This document shows positions 10,870 through 19,805 of a stretch of DNA of 64,000 nucleotides, in pieces. This stretch comes from Symbiodinium natans (Eukaryota > Sar > Dinophyceae > Suessiales > Symbiodiniaceae): positions 269,001-333,000 of the forward strand of contig CAJNDS010002525.1 of assembly GCA_905221605.1 (NCBI GenBank), in the 5' to 3' direction. The notes under the pieces were generated by a model, which made no database searches, was not told the origin of the DNA, and worked only from the letters and a program-made list of their open reading frames with translations. Position 1 is the stretch's first letter. The number at the start of each line of letters is the position of its first letter. The position numbers and the translations under genes are program-made.

Positions 10870-12210
10870 CCTAAACCCTAAACCCTAAACCCCAAACCCC
10901 TACCCCCTAAACCCCTAAAAACCCCCAAACCCCTAAACCCTAAACCCCACACCGCGAGTTCGACGAAAGTACCTTGCGCGGGACTCATGCCGCTCACACC
11001 GTGAAGAAGCGGCGCGGAGGATGGACCATACCAACCTTGAAGAAAATGCTGGGACGACTCATACCCTAAGGCTCCAAAATAGCCCAAAGTAGGTATCATT
11101 TATAGACTTTAGACCGCAATGTAGGTACTATTTTGTATACTTGGAGCCCTAGAAATATCAATACAATAGTATACCAATACATAATCCTAGCATACTGCTA
11201 TGTAAACTACAATACTATGGTAGCATCTAGTCCATGAAGATGAAGCACATAGATATATCAAGATAATTCTAACTAGTGCCATTAGATCTGCCAACTAGAA
11301 GTGGCACAGTTTATAGTTCCGCTTGAGAGATGGAGCACATGCTTGGAGGTCGGCATAAGGCTTTTTTTTGGGTGGACTCTGGAAAGCTGCGTTTCATATG
11401 GCGAAAGAGCCTGAAATTTCACAGTCGGACTTGTAGGACTTGAAGAATCGGATTCAGTAAAATTGACCCAAAAGTCGACGCAGGGCTGCAGCTTGAGGGA
11501 AGGACGGGTTGCATCCAGATAGCTCACCTTTCCCAAAATTTAGGTTTTGGGGTTTGGGGTTTATCGGGCTTCATCGGAGCCTATCCCACCCAAGAGCAAT
11601 CTGCCTACGTGTCAATTCTGGGGCAGGCTGGCCTCAAAAGAACGCATGTGTGCAGCTCTCTCCTCTTCGTACGGCACCTTCTGCATGGGACCGTCCAAAT
11701 CCAAACCCCTGGGAGGCTCCAAAAAGTAGAAACCCCCAAATACTACCCTGCACTACTCTTGGGTCATTTTTAGGAACCCTTAAGGGGAACCTACTTTTTG
11801 AATCCCCCCAGAAATCTGGGAAAGGGACCCTAATTTCCTGAACTACCCATGTACTGCTGACTCAAAAACTGGTTCAGGGTCTAGATGGGATGGCCTTGAA
11901 ACTCATACTCCCTCTGGCCAGTTTAGGGTGTCACAGTAGGTAGGGTTTCGGGTTACCGCAGGTACTACTTATCACGTCTGTATACTTGGATTTAGGGTTA
12001 GGGCTTGGGGTTTAGGCCTTATCTGAAGGATTGTTGACCCTAAACCCGAAACCCGAAACCCTAAACCCTATAAACTATAAACCCTAAACCCGAAACCCGA
12101 AACCCTAAACCCTAAACCCTGACCCCAAGTTCGACGCCCAGGAGCCAGTCGCTCGCAAGGCGTGTGCGTGCCAGCGAGTGCTCCGCAATTAATGACCTGG
12201 TCTTCTTGGA
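10870..12210. other. Unique host DNA between short repeat tracts
   Basis: CCCTAAA/CCCCTAAA repeats at 10866-10950 and mixed CCCTAAA/CCCGAAA repeats at 12038-12122. Between them, 11050-11280 is AT-rich with TATACTTGGA-like fragments of family 1, and 11280-11950 is unique. No gene supported. Confidence 0.5.
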
Positions 12211-12400
12211 GGTTCAGGGCACTTCTGGTTTAGGGTTTAGGGTTGAGGGTTTAGGGTTTAGGGTTTAGGGTTTAGGGTTGAACCCACTTATATACCAGCA
12301 CTTCCAACCCCACTTTTATAGGCCCCCTTGAAGTACCCTAATAGGGTTAACATAATTGGGGTTATCAATGCACTTCTCATTGGGTTACTCAGTACCCTAA
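12211..12400. mobile_element. Family-1 element interrupted by telomere-type repeats
   Basis: The left end CTTGGAGGTTCAGGGCACTT is followed at once by TTTAGGG repeats (12230-12278). The family-1 interior then resumes, reaching TGGGTTACTCAGTACCCTAA. The right terminal AACCTCCAAGT is missing and replaced by a CCCTAAA array. Confidence 0.7.
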
Positions 12401-12462
12401 CCCTAAACCCTAAACCCTAAACCCTAAACCCTAAACCCTAAACCCTAAACCCTAAACCCTGG
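12400..12462. repeat. CCCTAAA array abutting a family-1 element
   Basis: About nine pure CCCTAAA heptamers beginning exactly where the family-1 terminus should lie. Confidence 0.9.
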
Positions 12463-13090
12463 ACGAACGGGGCATGGCATGCAGGGGTTTCGGGGTTTGG
12501 GGGGGCCAGGTTTGATGGTTTTTGGGGGGGCTTTGGGACCCTGCACCTGTTGGGACTCCATAGGCGACACACCCTAAACCCTAATCCCTAAACCCTAAAC
12601 CCTAAACCCTCTTGGGTCTTCCACGCTCTGAGTTGGGGACCGCAGCTGCTGTAGCCGAAGCAAAGAGCTGCACGGCCGCAGCCAACCTCTGGGGACCTAA
12701 CGAACCCTAAAGTTGGGGGGTCACATACCCCTATGATAACTCCTATGATGAAGGCTACATGAACCCTAGCCCTAAACCCTAAACCCTAAACCCTAAACCC
12801 TAAACCCTAAAGCCTAAAGCCTAAACCCTAAACCCTAAACCCTAAACCCTAAACCCTAAACCCTAAACCGAACCCTAAACCCTAAACCCTTCTCGGGTAC
12901 GTTTGGTCCCCAAGGGACCTTGTCTGATCTTGGCCGCACTGGTACAGGTTCTGGAACCTTAAAGGATCGAGGCAGGGGGCTTTGGCATGATGCAAGGATC
13001 TAGGCTTAGGGTGTAGGGTGTAGGGTGTAGGGTTTAGGGTTCAGGGTTTAGGGTTTAGGGTTTGGGGTTTAGGGTTTTTCGGTTTAGGGC
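12463..13090. repeat. CCCTAAA and TTTAGGG tracts with spacers
   Basis: CCCTAAA arrays at 12573-12611 and 12768-12892, then plus-strand TTTAGGG/TGTAGGG tracts at 13006-13112. Spacers are unique. Confidence 0.8.
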
Positions 13091-13310
13091 TTAGGGTTTA
13101 GGGTTTGGGGAAACCGACTTCGCCCATGTCATTGATTTTTGCTGAGCAAGGTTTATAATGGCCATCCCTTGTTCAGCAGAACCCTGCTGAACGCCTGGCT
13201 CCATGCCAGGCCTATTGCCACCTTGCCATCCCAGGAACATGTAGAAGGGACACTCGTAGTGATTTCGCGCAGCATTCTCAGCGAAATAGCCCAAGGAAGC
13301 AATCCTTGGT
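13091..13310 (-). other. Possible exon fragment
   Basis: A minus-strand frame stays open and encodes FAENAARNHYECPFYMFLGW and further protein-like sequence. The 3' end runs into telomere-type repeat. No domain recognised, and the plus strand is also open here, so support is weak. Confidence 0.25.
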
Positions 13311-13690
13311 TAGGGCTTTTGGGGTGTTCGAGCGCTGCATCTCGACATGTGCTTCAAGGGAACTGGCCTAGAAAAAACGAAAGCCAGGTGGAGCTGGCAC
13401 CAGAGACGACCTACCAAGGCCAGTCAGCAACCAAGCTTCTCAAGCTTACAAGCCCTTCGCCCTCAACATCTCTGAATGCAAAAAAACTGAAACTTAAAGC
13501 CTACTGTACTTTATCCCCCCCTAAATAACCCCCCCCCCCCCCTCCCCCCCAAAAAAAAAGAGGAAAACCCACACCGTGATTCCCTGCAGTCCCCGCGGCG
13601 CGAAGGTGACCATCGATGAGCACACGGCGGGAAGGTGCGGGTCGTCGTCGCAAGCCTCGACAGCCTCTGCAGCGAACCTTGAAGCTGGGT
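13311..13690. other. Unique host DNA with a C/A homopolymer pair
   Basis: A C-rich run followed by A9 lies at about 13527-13559. The rest is unique GC-rich DNA. Confidence 0.5.
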
Positions 13691-13860
13691 TGGGAGGTTC
13701 ACGGGCTTAGGGTTTAGGGCTTAGGGTTTAGGGTTTACGGTTTAGGGTTTAGGGTTTAGGGTTTGGGGTTTGGGGTTTGGGGTTTGGGGTTTGGGGTTTG
13801 GGGTTTGGGGTTTGGGGTTTGGGGTTTGGGGGTTCAGGGGCTTAGGGTTTAGTAGTCTCA
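13691..13860. repeat. TTTAGGG array grading into TTTGGGG array
   Basis: TTTAGGG units at 13706-13760 change to about ten consecutive TTTGGGG units at 13761-13830. The variant has been homogenised locally. Confidence 0.9.
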
Positions 13861-14377
13861 GATTCTATAGGGTTTTTGGGCCCTAAACTCTGATCCCTAA
13901 ACCCTAAAACCTTTGCACGCATGAAAGGGGCTCCGAGTCTCCAGGGTTCAGGATCTATATATAGGGTTTGGGGCTTAGGGTTTAAGATGGCTATGTATTC
14001 CAAGATGCGTCAAAGCCGAGCCGATCAACTTGGTGATGGAGCCTCCGGGAATGCAAAGAATCCGAGTTTAGGCTTTAGGGTTTCAGGGGTCAGGGTTTAG
14101 GGTTTGGGGTTTAGGGTTTAGGGTTGAAGCCTTATAAGCCCTAAACCCTAAGCCGGCCAGGGCGTTGTGGACCCTGAACCCAGGAACCATCACACTGAAC
14201 CTTCTGAACCCTCGCAGCACCAAACCCCCTGAAGTTTAGGGGTTTAGGGGTTTAGGGTTTAGGGCTAGGGTTTAGGGCTTAGGGTTTAGGGTTTAGGGCT
14301 AGGGTTTAGGGTTTAGGGTTTAGGGTTTAGGGTTTAGGGTTAGGTCTAGACTCTGCAAATCCGCAATCTCATGGAAA
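13861..14377. repeat. Telomere-type tracts with spacers
   Basis: Mixed TTTAGGG tracts at about 13958-13985, 14068-14126 and 14233-14342, the last with GGGCTAGGG variants. No gene recognised. Confidence 0.75.
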
Positions 14378-14508
14378 CCGGTTGGAATGTTCCCGCCCAT
14401 TTACTAACAGTCCTTAGTAGGGATTCGAATAGGGGGGGGGGGGGGGGGGGGGGGCGTACTATAATCCCTATTAAGGACTGTTAGTATAGGGGGGAACGTC
14501 CCAACCGG
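14378..14508. mobile_element. Family-2 foldback element
   Basis: CCGGTTGGAATGTTCCCGCC (14378-) with ACTAACAGTCCTTAGTAGGG is mirrored by CCCTATTAAGGACTGTTAGT and ending GTCCCAACCGG at 14508. A G23 run sits at the centre. Copies at 51137-51234 and, as a half, 56625-56675. Confidence 0.85.
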
Positions 14509-15020
14509 GAAGTCCGAAACCCTTTCAACAGATCCAGGATACTTCCGGGAACGGCGCAGGAACAAACAAAAACAAAGCGAAGCGCCTGCAAGGTATGATA
14601 ATGATAAGATAGAAGTTCCAGGAGCCCGACCGACACCCTTCTGTAACTTAAGCCTTGAACGAACCATGCAAACCACAAAGCCCGAAAGCCTAAACTTCAC
14701 CTTGAAAGCCGAATGAGGGCTGAATCTGCAGAAGTATGTTTGAGCCCTGACATACACCACACATCCTGCGATCCTACCTTGGCGGTTGGGTTCGAGCCTG
14801 GGGCTTTGGGCTTGTAGGGTTTAGGGTTTCGGGTTTAGGGATTAGAGTTTCGAGTTTCGGGTTTATGGTTTCGGGAACAACTGAGACCGTGAACCCTGGG
14901 ACGGTAAACCTGGAGCAGCCCTCTAGGCCTCGGTCGTTGTGCGAATAGATACCGGTCGCAGGCTAGTTGGGGGCTTCACGGGTATACTGAAATAGGCGTC
15001 TTTTGGGATGGGGGTGGGGG
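14509..15020. other. Host DNA left of the viral element
   Basis: Unique sequence with a short TTTAGGG/TTTCGGG tract near 14815-14880. It ends in GGGGTGGGGG immediately before the viral terminal repeat. Confidence 0.6.
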
Positions 15021-15513
15021 AAAAATATGTAAAAGGGGGTTTCACAGGCTAAGGCTTCAGGGTTATATCGCTACCCACTTGCCCCCCAGCTCTGCTTTTT
15101 CTTGACCCTGCCCCCTTATTTAGTTCTATGTTCTTTCGCTACCTGTTGCATTTCCTAAGCCCAGTTTCCCCGTATTTCCCGCCGAATTTTTAGCCCCAAC
15201 TTTTTACCATCCCCTCATTCGTTTTCTCTCGTTTCCCGCCTTATCCATTATCCATAGGGGATTCTAAGGACAAGCTACCTCATTCATTCCGCAAAACCTA
15301 CAAATAACAACACCCCTAAAATTTAATCTATCCACCTTATGCGTTCCTATATTCTTAAAGTCCTTCCCATATGCTTGTTTGAATGTTTGTTGTTGTTATG
15401 ATTTATAGCAACAATAAACCTAATTTCTTCCCCATATCTCCCCCTTCTTCGTTTCAGTCTTTTCCCAACTTCTCAAGCTTCTGGGGCTTCCCGTGTTATA
15501 GTTAGTCCTTTTG
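15021..15513 (+). repeat. Left terminal inverted repeat
   Basis: Each base pairs with position 61572 minus its coordinate in the right repeat. The only differences I found are two adjacent bases at 15373-15374 (GC here, CA in the complemented right copy). No net insertion or deletion. The outer end is AAAAATATG next to a host G5 run. Near identity suggests recent integration or copy correction. Confidence 0.95.
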
Positions 15514-15554
15514 TTGTAAGTTTTATGAAATACAGCAACCCATAGATTTTTTAA

Positions 15555-16364
15555 TTAAGAGCCTCCTGATTGAACACTTGAACGCCTTGAACTCGTTCTG
15601 CTTCTTATATACTCAATGGTTTCTTGACTTCTACGAGAACTAACAACGCTTTGAGGCGGCGATGGTTCATCAACATATTCAATAGTCCTATCACTCCGCA
15701 CAGAACTTTGAACTGTTTCAGGTGGAGATGAATGAATGTATTCGCTTAATGCTTCTTCTTCAACGGGCAATAATGCACTTCTGTTCGAACTTCTACGAGA
15801 ACTTGATGATTCCGATGAAGGCTCATAAGATTTTTTAACATTCATAGGCAAACTGTTATCACTCTCTTCGCTCTTTTGTTGTTCAAAAGGTGTTTCACGA
15901 TCTAAATCATCTTCCTCAATTTGTTGCCTTCTGTTTCGCATTTCTTCTCTTTCTTCTTTGAACTCATCATCTCCAAACATGACATCATAAACTCTTCGCA
16001 TTACTGACTTTTTCTGTGGTTGTTCGCGTTCTCTTTCCCCGTCGCGTTCCTTTTCACTTATCTTTACGCTCTCTTCGCTTTCAATCTCGGGTTCTTCTTT
16101 AACTTCTTCTTCTGGTGTTCTCATACTTTCGCTTTCTGTTATGCTTGGCGTTTCATTGAATACATCTGTTTGCGTTCCCTTCTCTGGGTTCTCATTTAAT
16201 AATATTGTCTTCCTATCATATTTCCCTAAATCAAAATCATCAAAATCGACCTCATCTAATAATATCCCTTGTTGTGTTCTTCTTTGTCGTTCTGGTAATA
16301 TTCTTAATCTGCTTGTTCTCGCTTCTCGTTCAATTTGTTCAAAAGTCGGGCGTAACCGTAACAT
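15555..16364 (-). CDS. Unknown acidic/Ser-rich viral protein (269 aa)
   Basis: Function not recognised. The first gene inside the left terminal repeat, only 41 bp from it, reading outward. The N terminus MLRLRPTFEQIE resembles that of the next gene (KLRPTYDEL). The middle is strongly charged with many Glu/Lys/Arg, and the C-terminal third is rich in Ser and Arg (several SSRRSS repeats), so it is probably largely disordered. It could be a capsid-associated or scaffold-like protein by position, but that is inference. ATG start at 16364; TCTA promoter motif 16 nt upstream. No counterpart on the other side of the gap. Confidence 0.8.
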   Translation of the reverse strand: MLRLRPTFEQIEREARTSRLRILPERQRRTQQGILLDEVDFDDFDLGKYDRKTILLNENPEKGTQTDVFNETPSITESESMRTPEEEVKEEPEIESEESVKISEKERDGEREREQPQKKSVMRRVYDVMFGDDEFKEEREEMRNRRQQIEEDDLDRETPFEQQKSEESDNSLPMNVKKSYEPSSESSSSRRSSNRSALLPVEEEALSEYIHSSPPETVQSSVRSDRTIEYVDEPSPPQSVVSSRRSQETIEYIRSRTSSRRSSVQSGGS

Positions 16365-16380
16365 ATAATATAAAATAAGA

Positions 16381-16384
16381 TAGA
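16381..16384 (-). promoter_or_regulatory. TCTA late-type promoter motif
   Basis: TCTA on the minus strand, 16 nt before the ATG of the 269-aa gene, in AT-rich DNA. Confidence 0.5.
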
Positions 16385-16389
16385 TTTTG

Positions 16390-16412
16390 TTAATTTATTT
16401 TAGATAAATTAA
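16390..16412. terminator. Hairpin after the 259-aa gene
   Basis: TTAATTTAT, loop TTTAG, ATAAATTAA: a perfect 9-bp stem. A second small hairpin (TCAATTT, GAA, AAATTGA) follows at 16421-16437. Both lie between the stop of the 259-aa gene and the next start on the minus strand. Confidence 0.55.
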
Positions 16413-16455
16413 GAAATTCTTCAATTTGAAAAATTGAGCAATTTGTTTTATATGC

Positions 16456-17235
16456 TCAAACTGGTAAAAAAGATTTTGCTATTGCTGTTGCTCCTGCTTT
16501 TGCTAATGTTTCTACTCCTGCTTTTGCTCCACTCACTAATATGTCTTTTGCTGTGCTTGATGAACTTGTTGAAGGTTGTATTTCTGTTGTTGGGGTTTGT
16601 TTGCCTCTAATTCTTTTTGATACTTTGCTTAGTCTAACTCCTCTCGCATCTCTTGAAGGTGGCACACTTTCTAACGGTGGCATTTCATCGTCATCATCTT
16701 CTTCTAATTCATCTTCTAAAATTACGCCGTCCGGTATTTCTTGGTCGCCCACTTCTCTTAATTCACTACTTGCTTCATTGGCTGTTGATGATGACGTATT
16801 CCTAATAAATTGGTTGTGTCGTTCTAATTCGGCTCGTATTGCGTCAATCTGTTCTATGGCTAAACTTGGCACTTCACTTTCCGAAGGCGTTGAACCTAAA
16901 TCTAAAAATGGTGTTGTTGCACCACTTGGCATTGATGAACTTACTGATGTCTGGGCGTTTAGCATTCCTACCGATGTCCCTCTTGCTATTGCCGTTTGTC
17001 TCAGTTGTGTTTGTCTCATTTCTTCTTTTAATTTGTCTTCTTCTTGTTTCTTCAACCCCAAAAAATCAACATTATCTAATTGACTACCGAACTGATTATT
17101 TCTAAATAATGTTGCTCTTCTGTCAATTATTTTCTCTATTGGTGGTCTGTTAGGGTCGCCTTGGCTTTCAATCATACCGACTAACTCATCATACGTCGGA
17201 CGTAATTTTAATTCAGATTTTAACGTTTTAATCAT
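16456..17235 (-). CDS. Unknown viral protein with LRPT N-terminal motif (259 aa)
   Basis: No family recognised. The N terminus (about residues 9-20) contains LKLRPTYDEL, shared with the neighbouring 269-aa protein. The centre has an acidic run (EDELEEDDDDE, about residues 176-186) and a basic patch, KVSKRIRGK. The C-terminal 30 residues, AKDILVSGAKAG... to FLPV, are Ala/Gly-rich and could form an amphipathic helix. Lies in the five-gene minus-strand cluster with the penton-like protein, so a virion role is likely but unproven. ATG start at 17235 with TCTA 14 nt upstream. Confidence 0.8.
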   Translation of the reverse strand: MIKTLKSELKLRPTYDELVGMIESQGDPNRPPIEKIIDRRATLFRNNQFGSQLDNVDFLGLKKQEEDKLKEEMRQTQLRQTAIARGTSVGMLNAQTSVSSSMPSGATTPFLDLGSTPSESEVPSLAIEQIDAIRAELERHNQFIRNTSSSTANEASSELREVGDQEIPDGVILEDELEEDDDDEMPPLESVPPSRDARGVRLSKVSKRIRGKQTPTTEIQPSTSSSSTAKDILVSGAKAGVETLAKAGATAIAKSFLPV

Positions 17236-17249
17236 TAATATTATTATTT

Positions 17250-17253
17250 TAGA
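17250..17253 (-). promoter_or_regulatory. TCTA late-type promoter motif
   Basis: 14 nt before the ATG of the 259-aa gene, in AT-rich DNA. Confidence 0.55.
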
Positions 17254-17254
17254 T

Positions 17255-17575
17255 TTAAATTATTTCTTTCATTATAGTTTTTAATTCATCTTGGCGTTTC
17301 ATCAGTTCCTCTTTCGTTCTTACTGGCATTGATGGTCTCTCTAATTGTCTATTGATATCATCTAACTGGCCTTGATATAGCGATTGCTTCTGATGTTTTA
17401 TCCAATCGTTCCTTAACGCTACGTTCTTAGCTCTGTTTTCCGCTTCTTCTATTCTTAACTTCATGTCTTCGAGTTCTTTCTTCCGACTTGCTACTCCGAT
17501 TGATTCTTCTAAATCATAGTATTGTTCTACCATAGGCATACGTCTCATCTCTGGTTTGCTCTTAAAAATGCTCAT
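17255..17575 (-). CDS. Small coiled-coil viral protein (106 aa)
   Basis: Not assigned to a family. After a basic N terminus (MSIFKSKPEMRRMPMVEQYY) the rest is heptad-like with abundant Glu, Lys, Arg and Leu, consistent with a coiled coil over about residues 25-60 and 70-104. The segment PEMRRMPMVEQ resembles the LRPT motif at the start of the two preceding genes. Could be a small structural or scaffold protein. ATG at 17575, TCTA 14 nt upstream, 19 bp from its downstream neighbour. Confidence 0.75.
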   Translation of the reverse strand: MSIFKSKPEMRRMPMVEQYYDLEESIGVASRKKELEDMKLRIEEAENRAKNVALRNDWIKHQKQSLYQGQLDDINRQLERPSMPVRTKEELMKRQDELKTIMKEII

Positions 17576-17589
17576 ATTATATTCAATAG

Positions 17590-17593
17590 TAGA
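17590..17593 (-). promoter_or_regulatory. TCTA late-type promoter motif
   Basis: 14 nt before the ATG of the 106-aa gene. It adjoins the palindrome TAATAATTATTA (17595-17606). Confidence 0.55.
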
Positions 17594-17613
17594 TAATAAT
17601 TATTAAATATAAT

Positions 17614-18228
17614 TTAAAACATGCTTGTTTTAAACCTTGCTATTTTCTCGGCTTTCTCTTGTTGCTTCAATTTCTTCATTTCGTTGTATGACTGTTGTAA
17701 TAGCTCGCTTGCTGTTAATTGTCGCTCTGGCTGTTTCATTACGACGGGTTGTTTTGGTATTGCTTTAGTTTTGACGCTCGGCTGAGCCTCGCGTGCATTC
17801 GCGACTTCAATTTCTTCGCTATGTTGCATTATTTCGTTTTCTTTGTTTTGATATTTGCTTTTCATTTCTTCCTCTATTTCTTTTCTCATCTGTTCCTTCA
17901 GTTTAGACCCATACGAGTTTTTCTGTTTATTAACGGGCAATGTTTCCGAAGGCTGACCTTTACAATTTCTCGGATGTGAATGTTTTAAGCTCTTGGGTAA
18001 CATCTTTTTATCACAGTCGGGACAATTTACCATCTCTACGACCTTTACTGTTCTCGGTAGTTTTTTCGCCGTTGCTTTTGGTTTCGGTTTCTCTTCCGCT
18101 TCTTCTTGCTTTGCTTCCTCTTGTTTAATTTCTTGTGGTTCGGTCGCTTCTTCAATAATATTTTCAACCACCTTTTCATTTGCTTCTTCATTTTGACTTT
18201 CTTGAACTTCATTATTAATCGTTTCCAT
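17614..18228 (-). CDS. Zinc-finger, lysine-rich viral protein (204 aa)
   Basis: Function unknown. The N-terminal 60 residues are Glu/Gln/Ala-rich and probably disordered. Residues about 68-92 contain CPDC-x12-H-x3-C (NCPDCDKKMLPKSLKHSH then PRNC), a short C2HC finger of the same spacing as fingers in PolB, the 131-aa protein and the second GIY-YIG nuclease. The C-terminal half is basic and helical and ends in a KKLKQQEKAEKIARF segment. It may bind nucleic acid in the virion or during packaging (inference). ATG at 18228 with TCTA 10 nt upstream. Confidence 0.8.
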   Translation of the reverse strand: METINNEVQESQNEEANEKVVENIIEEATEPQEIKQEEAKQEEAEEKPKPKATAKKLPRTVKVVEMVNCPDCDKKMLPKSLKHSHPRNCKGQPSETLPVNKQKNSYGSKLKEQMRKEIEEEMKSKYQNKENEIMQHSEEIEVANAREAQPSVKTKAIPKQPVVMKQPERQLTASELLQQSYNEMKKLKQQEKAEKIARFKTSMF

Positions 18229-18238
18229 ATATTCTATA

Positions 18239-18242
18239 TAGA
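18239..18242 (-). promoter_or_regulatory. TCTA late-type promoter motif
   Basis: 10 nt before the ATG of the 204-aa gene, inside the perfect palindrome TTCTATATAGAA (18232-18243). Confidence 0.5.
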
Positions 18243-18258
18243 AATTTTATATGTTATT

Positions 18259-19095
18259 TTAACCTTTAAAAAATGTTATCGTGAATGAAACATCCACCTC
18301 GTTTAAATTAATATTTTGGTTAAGATGGTCAGTAAGACGAAAATTTAATCTTCTTAATAATTTGTTAGAGACGTCAATATAATCAACAACGCTCAACTCG
18401 GAATCATTAATGACCCCTAAGTAAGGAACATTAACGGGAATCTTTTTAATAATACTTGAGTTACCCGCTACTGTTAATTGGTTATAGTTGCTAATTTCAT
18501 TACAATGCAAATAAACATTTTTAACAGGTGTTAAATCAATAAAATTAGTTGTATAAGGTGCTACATTAGTATAAGCGTCGGTTGCTGGGGTTGTGTTGCC
18601 AATCACGCGGTTTAAAGAATATAAGTTATTAACATCAACAGGGTCACTAAACAAATTTGCCACTGGCGCAACTTCCCCATCAGTGAGAAGAACAAAAATA
18701 ACTGTTGCATAATTAGAACTGATTGTAAATTTGTTAGTTGATGTGTTGTAACTTAAAGAATATGTGTTAGGTCTGTCGTTTGTATCCACTAATAGATTAA
18801 TCGCTATTTGTATGGTTTGTGCTAAATCTACCGCTGTATAGTTACCTTCGGGAATTGTTACTTTACGGTAAGTAATACCCGCTATAACACCAGGGGGTAT
18901 AACTTGATGTCTCCAATAAATATTGTTATTTGTGCTGTTTATTGAATACCAAGAATGAGGAATGCTTACCTCATGTATTTGACATAACATATTATCTTCT
19001 AATTGGACAGTTTCAGGTAAGTCAATAACAAATTCGGACGAAGTGCCACTTACTTTATAACTACTATCGATATATACCTTCTTGAACTTAAGCAT
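18259..19095 (-). CDS. Penton-like minor capsid protein (278 aa)
   Basis: The N terminus VYIDSSYKVSGTSSEFVIDL... leading to QIHEVSIPHSWYSI has the pattern I associate with minor capsid/penton proteins of polinton-like viruses: a short IDS-x-Y/R motif, then a beta-rich domain with an IPHSWY segment. The remainder is beta-strand-like with many Asn/Thr and few charges, compatible with a single jelly roll that would fill five-fold vertices beside the major capsid protein. Divergent with the lipase gene and near the capsid gene. ATG at 19095, TCTA 12 nt upstream. Assignment is by pattern and context; a structure prediction would settle it. Confidence 0.65.
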   Translation of the reverse strand: MLKFKKVYIDSSYKVSGTSSEFVIDLPETVQLEDNMLCQIHEVSIPHSWYSINSTNNNIYWRHQVIPPGVIAGITYRKVTIPEGNYTAVDLAQTIQIAINLLVDTNDRPNTYSLSYNTSTNKFTISSNYATVIFVLLTDGEVAPVANLFSDPVDVNNLYSLNRVIGNTTPATDAYTNVAPYTTNFIDLTPVKNVYLHCNEISNYNQLTVAGNSSIIKKIPVNVPYLGVINDSELSVVDYIDVSNKLLRRLNFRLTDHLNQNINLNEVDVSFTITFFKG

Positions 19096-19107
19096 TATTA
19101 ATTAAAT

Positions 19108-19111
19108 TAGA
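19108..19111 (-). promoter_or_regulatory. TCTA late-type promoter motif
   Basis: 12 nt before the ATG of the penton-like gene, in the 44-bp divergent space shared with the lipase-like gene. Confidence 0.55.
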
Positions 19112-19139
19112 AATAAATTATAAGTTATTTTATAAAGGA

Positions 19140-19781
19140 ATGTTTAAACATAAAAGAAGAAATGAAGGTGTTTTATACGAATCGCCCAATACAAGAAATA
19201 AGATTAATGATGAAGTTAGGGACGAATTAGCAGGAACCGAAACGTTCTTAACCGATACGCAAGGTTTAAGACTTGCTTATGAAAACCCAGAAGGGATTTA
19301 TCAAAATGGTTCTATTTTATACATAGCCGGAACTAAAAGCGGGAGAGATATTTATGATGATTTAAAATTACCGTTGTATCAAACACAACAAACAAAAAGA
19401 TATAAGGACGTTGATAAATTCATTAAAGACGGAACTATACAAGTTGATGGTAAAAAACTCACAGGTATTACTGACATTATCAGTCATAGTTTAGGTTCGG
19501 CGGTGGGACAACAAATAAATAATGATTATGGCAATATTTTTAGAAGTAGAAGTTATGGTTCGCCTTTTGTTTCAAGTCAGAGACCAGAAGATACGGGGAC
19601 AAACCTAAGAATAAGAAAAGCGGGCGACGTTGTTAGTATGTTCGATAAAGGCAGTTTAACATTAAACAGAGGAACGTTAGACCCTTTACAAAATCATTCA
19701 TATCAAGATATAGGTAACGTTAGTAATAAACCAGGAAACTTACCAATAACGCAAGAAGAATTTATGGAACAGTTTGATTAA
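19140..19781 (+). CDS. Lipase-like (class 3) hydrolase (213 aa)
   Basis: Shows the core of an alpha/beta-hydrolase of the class 3 lipase type. The strand YIAGTKSGRDIYDDL is followed by the nucleophile elbow ISHSLGSAVG (Ser117; the usual first Gly of GxSxG is Ser), a plausible Asp163 in RKAGDVVSM and a plausible His186 in LQNHSYQDIG, in the correct order for the triad. It lacks a signal peptide and membrane segment and is shorter than secreted lipases. In a virion it could help breach host membranes, a role proposed for phospholipase domains in other viruses; here that is inference. No TCTA is seen at its start (19140). Confidence 0.75.
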   Translation: MFKHKRRNEGVLYESPNTRNKINDEVRDELAGTETFLTDTQGLRLAYENPEGIYQNGSILYIAGTKSGRDIYDDLKLPLYQTQQTKRYKDVDKFIKDGTIQVDGKKLTGITDIISHSLGSAVGQQINNDYGNIFRSRSYGSPFVSSQRPEDTGTNLRIRKAGDVVSMFDKGSLTLNRGTLDPLQNHSYQDIGNVSNKPGNLPITQEEFMEQFD

Positions 19782-19788
19782 AATCTTT

Positions 19789-19792
19789 TCTA
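19789..19792 (+). promoter_or_regulatory. TCTA late-type promoter motif
   Basis: 13 nt before the ATG of the 64-aa gene. Confidence 0.5.
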
Positions 19793-19805
19793 AATAATAT
19801 TAATA

